DNA of 42,494 nt. Origin: Treponema sp. (lineage in GTDB: Bacteria > Spirochaetota > Spirochaetia > Treponematales > Breznakiellaceae). The DNA is taken from assembly GCA_031280125.1 (NCBI GenBank), contig JAITHE010000109.1, positions 1 through 42,494 on the forward strand, given 5' to 3'. The translations under genes were made by a program, and so were the position numbers. Shown one piece after another: positions 7,338 through 16,030 of this stretch (within the stretch, counting starts at the first letter, position 1; each line of letters starts with the position of its first letter). The notes beneath the pieces are model-generated. The model made no database searches and had not been told where the DNA came from. It saw only the letters and a list, made by a program, of their open reading frames with translations.

Positions 7338-7343
7338 TATAAT
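7338..7343 (+). promoter_or_regulatory. -10 box TATAAT next to the LacI-type start
   Basis: A perfect TATAAT ends eight bases before ATG 7352. The spacer of 17 bp leads to TTCCCT (7315-7320), a poor -35. There is no Shine-Dalgarno site in the short gap, so the mRNA is probably leaderless. Confidence 0.55.
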
Positions 7344-7351
7344 GGCGCCGT

Positions 7352-8371
7352 ATGACCATGCACGAGATTGCCGCCCTGGCGGGGGTATCCATAGGCACCG
7401 TGGACCGGGTACTCCACAAGCGGGGCCGGGTGTCGGCGGCTACCCGGGAAAAAGTAGAGGGGATCATCGACCACTACCGGTTTATTCCCAATCCCATAGC
7501 CCGGCGGCTTAAACGGGGCCGGGCCTACCGGTTCTGCGCCCTCATTCCCCGGCGGGATCAGGACGCCGGTTACTGGGCCCAGGCGCTGGAGGGCATCGAA
7601 GCGGGGGCCGCGGAACTAAGGCCCCTGGGGGCGGAAACGGAGATCCTGGAATACGACCGGTACAGTCTGGGGGAAGCCTGGGGGATGCTGGACCGGGCGC
7701 TGGCCGCGGATCCCGACGGCATGATCTTTGCCCCCATCGTTCTTATCAAGCCGCTGCTGGAGAAGGTCCGGGAACGGGGGATCCCCTGCGTCTTTTTTGA
7801 TTCCGATTTTCCCGGGGTGAATCCCCTCTGCAGGATCCGCCAGGATCCTGTCCGGGGGGGTTACCTGGCGGGGCGGCTGATGCATCTTTTCATGGGGACG
7901 GAAAAACGGCCCATGGGGGTGCTGAACATCCACAGCCAGGATTATCACATTATCAAACGCCGGGACGGTTTTGTGCGGTATGCGGAGGAACAGGGGGTGC
8001 CCACGGTGGTGAGGGACTACGCGGGAGAAGAGGAGTTGTCCGGCGCGGAGATGGGGCGCTTTTTGGAGGACTGCCCGGATCTGGCGGGGGTTTTTGTTAC
8101 CAACTGTCTGGCCCACCGGGTAGCCCGGACCTTAAAGAGCCGCCGGAGGGGGGATCTGTTTATCATCGGCTACGATCTTATCCCCGGCAACCGGCGGCTT
8201 TTGGAGGAGGGTTTTATGGACGCGGTGATTGCCCAGCGTCCGGAAGAACAGGGCCGCCGCTCGGTGCTGGCGCTGTACCGCCATATCGCACTGGAAGAGC
8301 CGGTGGAGCCGGAGATCGACATTCCCCTGGACATCTATGTGCGGGAAAATATTCCCGGAGAACGATCTTAA
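7352..8371 (+). CDS. LacI-family transcriptional regulator
   Basis: A DNA-binding repressor or activator of 339 residues, the normal length. The N-terminal helix-turn-helix is clear (MHEIAALAGVSIGTVDRVLH, residues 3-22) with the hinge region ending in PNPIARRLKRG (about residues 49-59). The rest is a periplasmic-binding-protein-like sensor domain, with the FDSDFPGVNPLCRIRQD effector-pocket region near residues 149-165. The ligand is probably a sugar, by family. It lies 89 bases before the glycosidase-like gene on the same strand, whose promoter carries a matching dyad, so that gene is the most likely target. The divergent CAP lipoprotein gene is a second candidate. A second ATG two codons in (7358) is possible. 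Confidence 0.93.
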   Translation: MTMHEIAALAGVSIGTVDRVLHKRGRVSAATREKVEGIIDHYRFIPNPIARRLKRGRAYRFCALIPRRDQDAGYWAQALEGIEAGAAELRPLGAETEILEYDRYSLGEAWGMLDRALAADPDGMIFAPIVLIKPLLEKVRERGIPCVFFDSDFPGVNPLCRIRQDPVRGGYLAGRLMHLFMGTEKRPMGVLNIHSQDYHIIKRRDGFVRYAEEQGVPTVVRDYAGEEELSGAEMGRFLEDCPDLAGVFVTNCLAHRVARTLKSRRRGDLFIIGYDLIPGNRRLLEEGFMDAVIAQRPEEQGRRSVLALYRHIALEEPVEPEIDIPLDIYVRENIPGERS

Positions 8372-8415
8372 AGGGCGGTCCGTCCCGGTCTCCCGCGGTA
8401 AAAGGACGATTTTGT

Positions 8416-8444
8416 TTGACTTTTTAACAACCATGGGATACCCT
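8416..8444 (+). promoter_or_regulatory. Promoter of the glycosidase-like gene
   Basis: TTGACT (8416-8421), a 17-bp spacer and TACCCT (8439-8444). The -35 is good and the -10 weak, as is usual for a regulated promoter. The predicted start is near 8451. Confidence 0.45.
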
Positions 8445-8458
8445 TTGAACAGGGGTAT
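8438..8458 (+). promoter_or_regulatory. Candidate operator overlapping the -10 box
   Basis: The dyad ATACCC, nine bases, GGGTAT spans 21 bp and covers the -10 box and start point of the promoter at 8416-8444. The gene just upstream encodes a LacI-family protein, so this is a plausible repressor site. Its nine-base centre differs from the compact palindromes typical of LacI-family operators. Confidence 0.4.
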
Positions 8459-8460
8459 GA

Positions 8461-9885
8461 GTGATTAAGAGGGACTTCCCCAAAATCCACTTTTATGATC
8501 AGGATTTTGTGGATATTTATGACAGAACATGGGCATGGATTCAGGACTACTGGACCACAGGGGATGATTCGGAAGCAATTGAGGGCAGATTCTTTGCTAG
8601 TCCGGGCAGTACCACCATAAAACAACTGGACGCTATCTTTTCTTCCTTCTTTTTGGTTTATTCCAACAGAATCTACCAGGCTTCGCCCAGTCTGGACGTG
8701 TTCTATGAACGCCAGGAGTCTTCCGGGGCAATCCGCGGGGCCTATTCCCTGGATACGGGCCTGCCCGCGGTCTGCGCCGGCAACCCCGAAGCCCTGGGGC
8801 TTCCCCTGTTTGCCTGGGCCGAATTTAACCTGTACCATAAATCGGCCAACAAAAAGCGGGTCAAGGATGTGATCCCCATTCTGCACCGGTATACCGAATG
8901 GATCGATTCCCTGTACAAGCAGGAAAACGGCCTGTACCGGGTTCCCCTGGAGGCCCTGGAGATGGGCAATGCTCCCCGGGAGGGAACCGAATACCCGGTG
9001 GACTTCAATACCTGCATGGCCGTCAACGCCCTCTACATATCCGCCCTGGCGGATATTCTTAACGACAAGGAAACGAGTTTTCAATACAAGCGGCGGTACT
9101 TTTCCCTTAAAACCCGGATCAATACCCTGATGTGGAACGACGAAGACGGCTTTTACTACGACATTAACGGGGACGAAGGACAGATCAGGGTAAAAACCCT
9201 GGCGGGCTACTGGCCGCTGCTGGCGGAAATTTCCAACGATGAAAAGGCCGACCGGATCATCAGCAAGCTCCAGGATCCCAAAGTGTTCGGATCCCCCCAC
9301 CCCTTTCCTTCATTGGCCCTGGACGAAGCGGCCTTCGACGAACACGGCGGCGGTTTCCGGGGCTCGGTGTTTCCCCACCTTACCTTTATGGTAATCAAGG
9401 GCCTGGAAAAGTACCAGCGCTGGGAGCTGGCCCGGGAATGTGCCATCCGGCACCTGTACTTTATGCTGGATTCCATGAACCCCGACGGCAGCCACCACAA
9501 GGGAAAACTCTGGGAGGCCTACCTCCCCCTTAAGGAAGGTCCCGCCCAGTGGCCCGAAAACCCGGGGTTTCCCCGGGCCCAGCATCTGGCCTGCGGCGCC
9601 CTGTCCACCATCTGCCTGACCATCGAAAATGTAGTGGGCCTCTTTATTTCCCTGCCCCGGAAAACCGTGGACTGGATTATTCCCAACCTGGAAGTGATGG
9701 GCATAGAAAACCTTTCCCTTAAAAAAAACATGATCACGATCCTTTCCAACAAAAGCGGCCGGGGCTGGGAAATCCACATGGAAAGCGAGAAACTCTACTA
9801 TTTCACAATCAACATTTTGGGGAAGAAAAAAAAGACCCTTCCCATTCCTTCGGGGAAATGTTCCATGCTGATAGATAAACTGTAA
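8461..9885 (+). CDS. (alpha/alpha)6-barrel glycosidase-like protein (GH37/GH63 type)
   Basis: A soluble protein of 474 residues with no signal peptide, so probably cytoplasmic. The pattern of alternating helices and conserved aromatic motifs resembles trehalase/glucosidase-type (alpha/alpha)6 enzymes. Visible motifs are the substrate-loop region with IRGAYSLDTGLP (about residues 91-102), VDFNTCMAVNALYISALADI (about 181-200), LMWNDEDGFYYDIN (about 224-237), and a LWEAYLPLKEGPAQW segment (about 348-362) in which Glu corresponds to the EKYNP-type catalytic region of these families. Substrate unknown; an alpha-glucoside, trehalose or glycerate glycoside are candidates. It starts with GTG at 8461 and no strong ribosome binding site. 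It lies downstream of the LacI-type gene. Confidence 0.7.
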   Translation: MIKRDFPKIHFYDQDFVDIYDRTWAWIQDYWTTGDDSEAIEGRFFASPGSTTIKQLDAIFSSFFLVYSNRIYQASPSLDVFYERQESSGAIRGAYSLDTGLPAVCAGNPEALGLPLFAWAEFNLYHKSANKKRVKDVIPILHRYTEWIDSLYKQENGLYRVPLEALEMGNAPREGTEYPVDFNTCMAVNALYISALADILNDKETSFQYKRRYFSLKTRINTLMWNDEDGFYYDINGDEGQIRVKTLAGYWPLLAEISNDEKADRIISKLQDPKVFGSPHPFPSLALDEAAFDEHGGGFRGSVFPHLTFMVIKGLEKYQRWELARECAIRHLYFMLDSMNPDGSHHKGKLWEAYLPLKEGPAQWPENPGFPRAQHLACGALSTICLTIENVVGLFISLPRKTVDWIIPNLEVMGIENLSLKKNMITILSNKSGRGWEIHMESEKLYYFTINILGKKKKTLPIPSGKCSMLIDKL

Positions 9886-9890
9886 ATGGA

Positions 9891-9938
9891 CCTGTTCGAT
9901 AACCCGGCTGGCTGCGGACCTTCGGTCCAGCGAACAGG
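9891..9938 (+). terminator. Hairpin after the glycosidase-like gene
   Basis: CCTGTTCG (9891-9898) pairs with CGAACAGG (9931-9938), with an inner GGACC-TTC-GGTCC stem-loop. It begins six bases after the stop. No T-tract follows directly. Confidence 0.45.
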
Positions 9939-9978
9939 CCCTGCAAAATGCTGCACATGCTGCAGTTTTTAACCGGAC

Positions 9979-10008
9979 GTTATCCGGAAACTGAAGTTTC
10001 CAGATAAC
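9979..10008 (+). other. Imperfect 14-bp hairpin before the EIIA gene
   Basis: GTTATC plus GGAAACT pair with AGTTTCC plus GATAAC with one mismatch and a GA loop. It lies 33 bases before the GTG at 10041 and might act on translation or end the upstream transcript. Confidence 0.4.
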
Positions 10009-10040
10009 CCTCATGTCAGTGTGCCGATGTGGAGGGAACC

Positions 10041-10475
10041 GTGGTTGGAATTTTGCTTGTAGCCCATGGCGATTTTGCCCAGGGTATGTTAAGCGCGGTC
10101 AGGTTAATTGCCGGTGAACCGGAAAAGACCATTGCCCTGGGTCTCTACCACGGGGACAGTCCGGAAGATTTTGAAAAGAAAATAAGCGCCGCGATACGAA
10201 AACTGGACGACGGCGGAGGCATGATCGCCTTTGTAGATTTTCTGGGGGGTACTCCGGCTTCTTCGCTTCTGCGGGTCATGCAGGACAAGCCATTTCCCTG
10301 TTTTTCTGGAGTCAACATGCCCATGCTGGCCGAAGCGGTTCTGGCCAGGGTAGACGCGAATCTTAGCTCCGGTCAAATAGCCGAAATATGTTCGGCCGCG
10401 GGCAGGGAGGGGCAGGTCCGGCTGGATACTCTGCTTAAGGGCCAGCCGGAAAACACCGGCACTGGGACAACATAA
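10041..10475 (+). CDS. Orphan PTS EIIA component, mannose family
   Basis: A cytoplasmic protein of 144 residues, close to the size of EIIA-Man domains. It starts MVGILLVAHGDFAQG, where His9 is the conserved site phosphorylated by HPr. It also keeps FVDFLGGTPASS and SGVNMPMLAEAVL, both EIIA-Man signatures. I chose GTG 10041 because GGAGGG stands just before it; an upstream in-frame GTG at 10029 would put that site inside the gene. No EIIB, EIIC or EIID gene is nearby, so a regulatory role is more likely than transport. It lies between a glycosidase-like gene and a peptidase gene on the same strand. Confidence 0.88.
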   Translation: MVGILLVAHGDFAQGMLSAVRLIAGEPEKTIALGLYHGDSPEDFEKKISAAIRKLDDGGGMIAFVDFLGGTPASSLLRVMQDKPFPCFSGVNMPMLAEAVLARVDANLSSGQIAEICSAAGREGQVRLDTLLKGQPENTGTGTT

Positions 10476-10496
10476 GCCGCAGGGCCGCGCCGGGCG

Positions 10497-10525
10497 GGGA
10501 CAATCCTTTCTTTTTCCGGTATACT
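10497..10525 (+). promoter_or_regulatory. Promoter of the M20 peptidase gene
   Basis: GGGACA (10497-10502), a 17-bp spacer and TATACT (10520-10525), then six bases to ATG 10532. No Shine-Dalgarno site is present, so the message is predicted to be leaderless. Confidence 0.55.
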
Positions 10526-10531
10526 CCAAAC

Positions 10532-11794
10532 ATGGATACGGTCAGGGAAAAACTTTTTGCCTTTATTGACGGCGCCGAAGATACGGCGGTGGAACTGGAA
10601 ACGGAACTCTGTAAACGGCCGGCCGTTTCTCCCCAGTCTGGGGGAGAGGGCGAGCTGGACAAGGCCCTCTACCTGGAGGACTGGCTCACGGTCCGGGGGT
10701 TTGAGTATGAACGGGTAGATATTGAGGATGACCGGGCCAAGGGGGGGGTAAGGCCCAACCTGATAGTTACGGTCCGGGGACCGGATACCAGCGCCGCCGG
10801 AACTTCCTGTCTGTGGATCATGAGCCACCTGGATGTGGTGCCGCCGGGGGAATTTTCCCTGTGGGAAAGCGATCCCTGGACGGTGGTCCGCCGGGAGGAT
10901 CCCCCCCTGGGGTCCCGGCTTATTGGGCGGGGAGTAGAGGACAATCAGCAGGGCCTGGTATCTTCCCTGCTGGCGGTTTTGGCTTTCAAAGAAACGGGCC
11001 TGGTTCCGTCCCGTCCGGTCAAACTCCTCTTCTGCGCCGATGAAGAATGTGGCAGCGCCTACGGTATCGAGGCCTTGATAAAAAAGATACCGGGGCTTTT
11101 CGGCAGGGAGGATCTGGTCCTTATCCCCGACGGAGGAGACAGCCGGGGCGAGACCATTGAAATCGCCGAAAAAAACTGCCTGTGGGTTGAGTTTACGGTC
11201 CGGGGCGTTCAGGCCCACGGTTCACGGCCGGATCAGGGGGTCAACGCCCATCTGGCCGCCGCCGATTTTGCCCTGCGGATGCACCACGAGCTTTCGGAAC
11301 AATTCAACGCCCGGGACCCCCTCTTTGAACCGGACTATTCTACTATCCAGCCCACCCGAAAGAACGCCAATGTGCCCAATATCAACACCATACCGGGGGA
11401 GGACATTTTTTGCATGGACATGCGGATCCTGCCCCGGTATACAATAAAAGAGGTTTTGGCCGGGGTGGACCGTATCAAGGGAGAAATCGAGGCCAGGCAT
11501 GGAGTAAAGATCAGCTATACTATCCCGCAGGCGGTAGAATCCAAAGCTACCCCGGCGGATTCCCCCCTGGTGGCCATGCTTTCCCGGGCCGCCGAAGCAG
11601 TCTACGGGGTTAAAACCAGGCCCATCGGTATAGGGGGGGGTACTGTGGGGGCCTTCCTTCGTAACGAGGGAATCCACTGTGCAGTCTGGGGCAAGGTGGA
11701 CGATACCGCCCACCAGCCCAACGAATACGTCTTGATTGCGAATATCCTGGGAGATTCCCGGGTCATGGTCCTTTTAATGTTGGAGCCCCATTAA
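10532..11794 (+). CDS. M20-family metallopeptidase (ArgE/DapE/dipeptidase type)
   Basis: A cytosolic zinc amidohydrolase of 420 residues that would cleave dipeptides or N-acyl amino acids. The di-zinc centre is readable: His99 and Asp101 in SHLDVV, Asp137 in GRGVEDN, Glu171-Glu172 in DEECGS, an Asp in IPDGG near residue 198, and a C-terminal His in DDTAHQPNEYV. The lid (dimerisation) domain begins around WVEFTVRGVQAHGSRPDQGVNAH. Length and motif spacing fit the dipeptidase/deacylase group better than strict DapE. The substrate is not decidable from sequence. It is followed by a hairpin with a T-rich tail at 11869-11903. Confidence 0.92.
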   Translation: MDTVREKLFAFIDGAEDTAVELETELCKRPAVSPQSGGEGELDKALYLEDWLTVRGFEYERVDIEDDRAKGGVRPNLIVTVRGPDTSAAGTSCLWIMSHLDVVPPGEFSLWESDPWTVVRREDPPLGSRLIGRGVEDNQQGLVSSLLAVLAFKETGLVPSRPVKLLFCADEECGSAYGIEALIKKIPGLFGREDLVLIPDGGDSRGETIEIAEKNCLWVEFTVRGVQAHGSRPDQGVNAHLAAADFALRMHHELSEQFNARDPLFEPDYSTIQPTRKNANVPNINTIPGEDIFCMDMRILPRYTIKEVLAGVDRIKGEIEARHGVKISYTIPQAVESKATPADSPLVAMLSRAAEAVYGVKTRPIGIGGGTVGAFLRNEGIHCAVWGKVDDTAHQPNEYVLIANILGDSRVMVLLMLEPH

Positions 11795-11824
11795 CGGCCA
11801 GGATGCCGCGCCGGACCGCCGCTA

Positions 11825-11853
11825 TTGACAGGGCGGCTTAAAATTCGCATTGT
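11825..11853 (+). promoter_or_regulatory. Candidate promoter of the pot operon
   Basis: A perfect TTGACA (11825-11830) with a weak -10, CATTGT (11848-11853), at 17 bp. The predicted leader runs for about 95 bases and contains two hairpins before the ribosome binding site. Confidence 0.4.
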
Positions 11854-11868
11854 TACGTTACTGCACCG

Positions 11869-11903
11869 GGAGTTTTGCTCCGTAAAACTCCGTATTTTCT
11901 TGT
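11869..11903 (+). terminator. Terminator or attenuator before potA
   Basis: GGAGTTTT (11869-11876) and AAAACTCC (11884-11891) form an 8-bp stem with a seven-base loop, followed by the T-rich GTATTTTCTTGT. It is downstream of the TTGACA promoter at 11825, so it can end the M20 transcript or attenuate the pot operon. A second small stem, TCCCC/GGGGA (11903-11907 with 11919-11923), follows. Confidence 0.55.
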
Positions 11904-11952
11904 CCCCCTTTGTTTGGCGGGGATGTGCATCTTCCCATGACGGAGGAAGGTA

Positions 11953-13104
11953 TTGAAAGGAAGTAACGTGGCCATCGAAGGGGTGTCCAAGCTCTTCGGC
12001 GGCTTTAGGGCTTTGAACAAGGTTAACCTTTCCATAAAAAAGGGGGAGTTTTTTTCCCTGTTGGGCCCTTCGGGCTGCGGGAAAACCACCCTGCTGCGGA
12101 TTCTGGCGGGCTTTGAAAGTCCCGATACCGGATCGGTATGTTTTGACGGGATGGATGTACTTTCCCTTCCGCCAAACCGGCGGCAGGCCAACACGGTATT
12201 CCAGAATTATGCGCTTTTTCCCCACCTGACAGTTTTTGAAAATGTCGCCTTTCCCCTGCGGCTTAGAAAACGGTCCGGGGGGGAGGTTAACTCCCGGGTA
12301 CAGGATTACCTCCGGCTGGTTCAGTTGGACACCCATGCCTACAAAAAACCCAACCAGCTTTCCGGGGGGCAGAAACAACGGGTGGCCATTGCCCGGGCGC
12401 TGATCAATGAACCCAGCGTACTCCTCCTGGACGAACCTCTGTCGGCGCTGGACGCCAAACTGCGCCAGCACATGCTTATTGAGCTGGACCAGATCCATGA
12501 CAAAATAGGCATTACCTTTATCTATGTAACCCACGATCAGCAGGAAGCCCTTTCCGTTTCGGATCATATCGCCGTAATGGATCAGGGGAATATACTCCAG
12601 GTGGGGACCCCCCAGGAGATTTATGAAAGTCCCGCCACGGGCTTTGTAGCCCGTTTTATCGGGGAAACCAACCTCTACGATGGGCAGGTAGTCAGCGTAA
12701 AGAAGATCCCCCCGGCTGAAATTGGCGGCGCCGCCGAGTATATGGCGGAACTGGAGATTTCCGGCCTGGGACGGATCAAGGTAACCACCGTGGATGCAGT
12801 AGAGGACGGACAGCAGGTTGCTTTTACTGTCCGCCCCGAAAAGGTACTGATCTCCAAGGAAAAGCCCGCCACCAAACGGGACGATATCAACCTTTTTCAG
12901 GGCTTTGTGGAGGAGCCGATTTATTCGGGGTTTCAGACAAAGTTTTATGTCAAAATAAACGATACGGTGATGATCCGGGTGATCAAACAACACGCCAAGT
13001 ATTCCGATGAGGGCCCCGGCATTGTCTGGAAGGATTCGGTGTATCTTTCCTGGAGCGCCAACGACGGCTACATTGTCGGGTCCGCCGACGGGGCGGTTCC
13101 TTGA
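11953..13104 (+). CDS. potA: Spermidine/putrescine ABC transporter ATP-binding protein
   Basis: The ATPase of a polyamine importer, 383 residues. Visible are Walker [10 protein letters not shown] (38-46), the Q-loop FQNYALFPH, the signature [15 protein letters not shown], Walker [13 protein letters not shown], and the switch histidine in [12 protein letters not shown]-terminal TOBE domain (about 270-370) carries [10 protein letters not shown]. These match PotA-type importers. The start is TTG 11953, six bases after GGAGG; a later GTG at 11968 is possible. It heads a four-gene operon with permeases and binding protein. Spermidine/putrescine is the family assignment; related compounds cannot be excluded. 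Confidence 0.93.
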   Translation: MKGSNVAIEGVSKLFGGFRALNKVNLSIKKGEFFSLLGPSGCGKTTLLRILAGFESPDTGSVCFDGMDVLSLPPNRRQANTVFQNYALFPHLTVFENVAFPLRLRKRSGGEVNSRVQDYLRLVQLDTHAYKKPNQLSGGQKQRVAIARALINEPSVLLLDEPLSALDAKLRQHMLIELDQIHDKIGITFIYVTHDQQEALSVSDHIAVMDQGNILQVGTPQEIYESPATGFVARFIGETNLYDGQVVSVKKIPPAEIGGAAEYMAELEISGLGRIKVTTVDAVEDGQQVAFTVRPEKVLISKEKPATKRDDINLFQGFVEEPIYSGFQTKFYVKINDTVMIRVIKQHAKYSDEGPGIVWKDSVYLSWSANDGYIVGSADGAVP

Positions 13105-14057
13105 GCGCCGGCCTGCGGACGAACCGCCCCTTCAGGGGCGAATTCCCCAAGGGCCGCGGCGGACGGTCCAATCCAAACTACGGCCCTGTTTATTCCGGCC
13201 CCATGGCGTTATGGTTTACAATCTTTTTTCTTGCGCCCCTGGTTATTATTGTGATTTACAGCTTCCTTAAAAAGGGACTGTACGGGGGAGTAACTCCGGT
13301 TTTTTCCCTGGCCGCCTACAGAAATCTGGGAAACCCCAATTTCCTTATCATCGCGGTCCGGACCCTGATTACTTCCGGGGCGGCCACCTTGATTACCATA
13401 TTTATCGCCCTGCCCTGCGGCTACTATATGGCCCGGAGCAGGTACCAGACGCTCCTGCTGCTTCTTATCATCATTCCCTTTTGGACCAACTTTCTTATCC
13501 GGGTCTTTGCGTGGATGAATATTCTGGGAAACAACGGTTTTTTGAACGATCTGCTTTTGAAGCTGGGGCTTATAAAGGACTATGTTCACTTTCTCTATAA
13601 CCAGAAAACGGTGGTACTGGTGCTGGTGTACATGTACCTGCCCTACGCCATACTTCCCCTTTTTTCCACGATAGACAAATTCGATTTTTCCCTGCTGGAA
13701 GCGGCCCGGGATCTGGGGGCCACCAAGCTGGGGGCCATAGTCAAGGTATTGCTGCCCAATATTAAAAGCGGCGTTTATACGGCGGTGCTTTTTACCTTTA
13801 TTCCGATTTTTGGGGCCTATGCGGTTCCCCTCCTGGTGGGGGGAAAGGACTCCTACATGCTGGGAAATGTTATAGCGGATCAGCTTACCAAGGCCCGGAA
13901 CTGGCCCCTGTCTTCCGCCATTTCCCTGGTTCTTACGGTGATCACCACCGCCGGGGTGGTGATGATGATGACCCTCCAAAAGCGGGAGGCAAAGAGCCGC
14001 CTTGATCTGCCGGGCATTTCCGAATCCCGGGAGCATCTGCATGGAGGCCCGCCGTGA
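13101..14057 (+). CDS. potB: Polyamine ABC transporter permease PotB
   Basis: An inner-membrane permease of 318 residues with six predicted membrane helices. After a basic, Gly/Arg-rich N-terminal extension of about 30 residues, the first helix is LWFTIFFLAPLVIIVIYSFL. The EAA loop that docks to PotA is visible as EAARDLGATKLGAIVKVLLP (about residues 196-215). The TTG start at 13101 overlaps the potA stop by four bases (TTGA), implying translational coupling. The N-terminal extension is longer than usual and may not all be translated. Confidence 0.93.
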   Translation: MSAGLRTNRPFRGEFPKGRGGRSNPNYGPVYSGPMALWFTIFFLAPLVIIVIYSFLKKGLYGGVTPVFSLAAYRNLGNPNFLIIAVRTLITSGAATLITIFIALPCGYYMARSRYQTLLLLLIIIPFWTNFLIRVFAWMNILGNNGFLNDLLLKLGLIKDYVHFLYNQKTVVLVLVYMYLPYAILPLFSTIDKFDFSLLEAARDLGATKLGAIVKVLLPNIKSGVYTAVLFTFIPIFGAYAVPLLVGGKDSYMLGNVIADQLTKARNWPLSSAISLVLTVITTAGVVMMMTLQKREAKSRLDLPGISESREHLHGGPP

Positions 14058-14920
14058 ATTTCAAAAACATAGTAAGGAATTTTATTACCCCCCTCCGGTC
14101 GCCGCCGGCGGGCGAGGCGGCCCGCCACGCCCGCCGGGCCTACCGCCGGAGTTTTTCTTTTTCCCAGACCGTTTTTCTGGCAGCCATTGTATTCCTCTTT
14201 CTGCCCCTCTTCGTCCTCGTCTTCTATTCTTTTAACGGATCCAAGGGCATGAACTGGACCGGCTTTTCCCTGGTCTGGTACAGGGAACTTTTTTTCCATT
14301 CCCGGGATCTCTGGCGGGCCTTCTGGCACAGCATTATCATCGCCCTGGGGTCTGCCCTCAGCGCCACCGTCATCGGCACCCTGGGGGCTATTGGGGTAAA
14401 CTGGTACCGTTTCCGGCTGCGCGGCTATGTACAGACCATTTCCTTCCTCCCCATGATTCTGCCTGAAATAATTATCGGGGTCTCCCTTTCAATTTTTTTC
14501 GCAGGACTCAAAATGAAACTGGGACTGGGGACCATCCTTATTGCCCACATCAGCTTTAACCTGCCCTTTGTGTTTCTTATGGTCATGGCCCGGCTGGACG
14601 AATTCGATTTTTCGATTATCGAAGCGGCCCACGATCTGGGGGCCAATGAAATCCAGACCCTTATTAAGGTAACAATACCGGTCTGCATGCCCGGTATTGT
14701 TTCCGGTTTTTTAACGGCCATAACCATTTCGCTGGAAGACTTTGTGATCACCTACTTCGTTACCGGCCCCGGTTCTTCCACCCTGCCCATTTACATTTAT
14801 TCCGCTATCCGTTTTGGGGTCTCACCGGTGATCAACGCCCTTTCGGTGGTGATGATCCTGGGAACGGTGGCCTTGACATTTTTGCTCAGAAATTTCTTAA
14901 AATACATAGCCGCCAAATAG
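14054..14920 (+). CDS. potC: Polyamine ABC transporter permease PotC
   Basis: The second permease, 288 residues, six membrane helices. The first helix is VFLAAIVFLFLPLFVLVFYSF after a basic N-terminus. The EAA loop reads EAAHDLGANEIQTLIKVTIP (about residues 196-215). The GTG start at 14054 shares four bases (GTGA) with the potB stop, again suggesting coupling. With PotB it forms the membrane channel of the importer. Confidence 0.93.
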   Translation: MNFKNIVRNFITPLRSPPAGEAARHARRAYRRSFSFSQTVFLAAIVFLFLPLFVLVFYSFNGSKGMNWTGFSLVWYRELFFHSRDLWRAFWHSIIIALGSALSATVIGTLGAIGVNWYRFRLRGYVQTISFLPMILPEIIIGVSLSIFFAGLKMKLGLGTILIAHISFNLPFVFLMVMARLDEFDFSIIEAAHDLGANEIQTLIKVTIPVCMPGIVSGFLTAITISLEDFVITYFVTGPGSSTLPIYIYSAIRFGVSPVINALSVVMILGTVALTFLLRNFLKYIAAK

Positions 14921-14949
14921 CGGCAAAACCACCTAAGGAGGATACTCTA

Positions 14950-16017
14950 TTGAAGAAAATTCCTGTATCAGCCGCAGTTGCGGCTGCGGCGTTGACCGCC
15001 GTCCTGCCCGGCTGTCCAGGCGATGCCGGAACTGCCCGGAGCGGGGAGTCCCGGCGGCTGCACATTTACAACTGGACCTACTACACCCCAGATTCGGTGA
15101 TTGAAAAGTTTGAGGCCGAATACGGCGTGGAAGTGATCTACGACGAATTTGCTTCCAACGAAGAAATGTACACCAAGCTTCAGGCCGGCGGAACGGGCTA
15201 CGATATTATTTTTCCTTCCGGGGATTATGTATCGATCATGGCAAATCAGGGAATGCTGGAAAAAATTGACCGGTCCCGGCTTTCCAGCCTGGTGAATGTG
15301 GATCCCAGGGTTCTGCAAAAAGCCGTTTACGATCCTGCCATGGATTATTCCGTACCCTACTACTGGGGGGCGGCGGGGATCGCCGTTAATACCGCCAAGG
15401 TGCCTAAATATGAAAAAAGCTGGTCCATTTTTTCCCGGGAGGATCTCCGGGGCCGCATGACCATGCTGGACGACATGCGGGAAGTCCTTGGAGATGCCCT
15501 GGTTTCCCTGAGGCATTCGGTGAATACTAAAAATCCCGCAGAACTTGAGGAGGCCCGGACACTGGTAAACAATATCTGGAAGCCGAACCTGACCAAGTTT
15601 GACGCCGAAGCCTTTGGCAAGGGTTACGCCAACGGGGATTTTTGGGTTGTCCAGGGCTATGCCGAAGTGGTTTACGAAGAAATCGCCGGAGACCCGGTTT
15701 TGCTTGCGAATACGGTTTTCTTTATTCCCCCCGAAGGGGGCCCTGCCTACATAGACAGCATGTGCATCCTTAAAGGGGCAAGGAACATCGATCTGGCCTA
15801 CAAGTTTATCGACTTTATCCACCGGCCTGAAATTTATGCGGAATTTACCGATGTGTTCGGATTTCCCGCCACCGCCAATGCCGCCGCGGGAACCCTTAAA
15901 AAGGAACCCCCCCGCTATACGGTGGAAGATCTTGCCAATACGGAACTAAAGGATGATTTGGGGGAAGCGCTGGAAATGTACAATACCGCCTGGGAAACAA
16001 TTAAGGTGGGGTATTGA
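14950..16017 (+). CDS. potD: Polyamine-binding lipoprotein PotD
   Basis: The substrate-binding component, 355 residues. A signal peptide ends in the lipobox LPGC (Cys about 22), so it is a lipoprotein held at the inner membrane or in the periplasm. The mature part begins with LHIYNWTYYTPDSVIEKFE, the standard PotD/PotF opening, and keeps YDIIFPSGDYV and the aromatic cage region PYYWGAAGIAVN. The start is TTG 14950, eight bases after AAGGAGG. It is the last gene of the pot operon and converges on the gene at 16031 with 13 bases between stops. Confidence 0.93.
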   Translation: MKKIPVSAAVAAAALTAVLPGCPGDAGTARSGESRRLHIYNWTYYTPDSVIEKFEAEYGVEVIYDEFASNEEMYTKLQAGGTGYDIIFPSGDYVSIMANQGMLEKIDRSRLSSLVNVDPRVLQKAVYDPAMDYSVPYYWGAAGIAVNTAKVPKYEKSWSIFSREDLRGRMTMLDDMREVLGDALVSLRHSVNTKNPAELEEARTLVNNIWKPNLTKFDAEAFGKGYANGDFWVVQGYAEVVYEEIAGDPVLLANTVFFIPPEGGPAYIDSMCILKGARNIDLAYKFIDFIHRPEIYAEFTDVFGFPATANAAAGTLKKEPPRYTVEDLANTELKDDLGEALEMYNTAWETIKVGY

Positions 16018-16030
16018 TCCGGCTGCGCCG

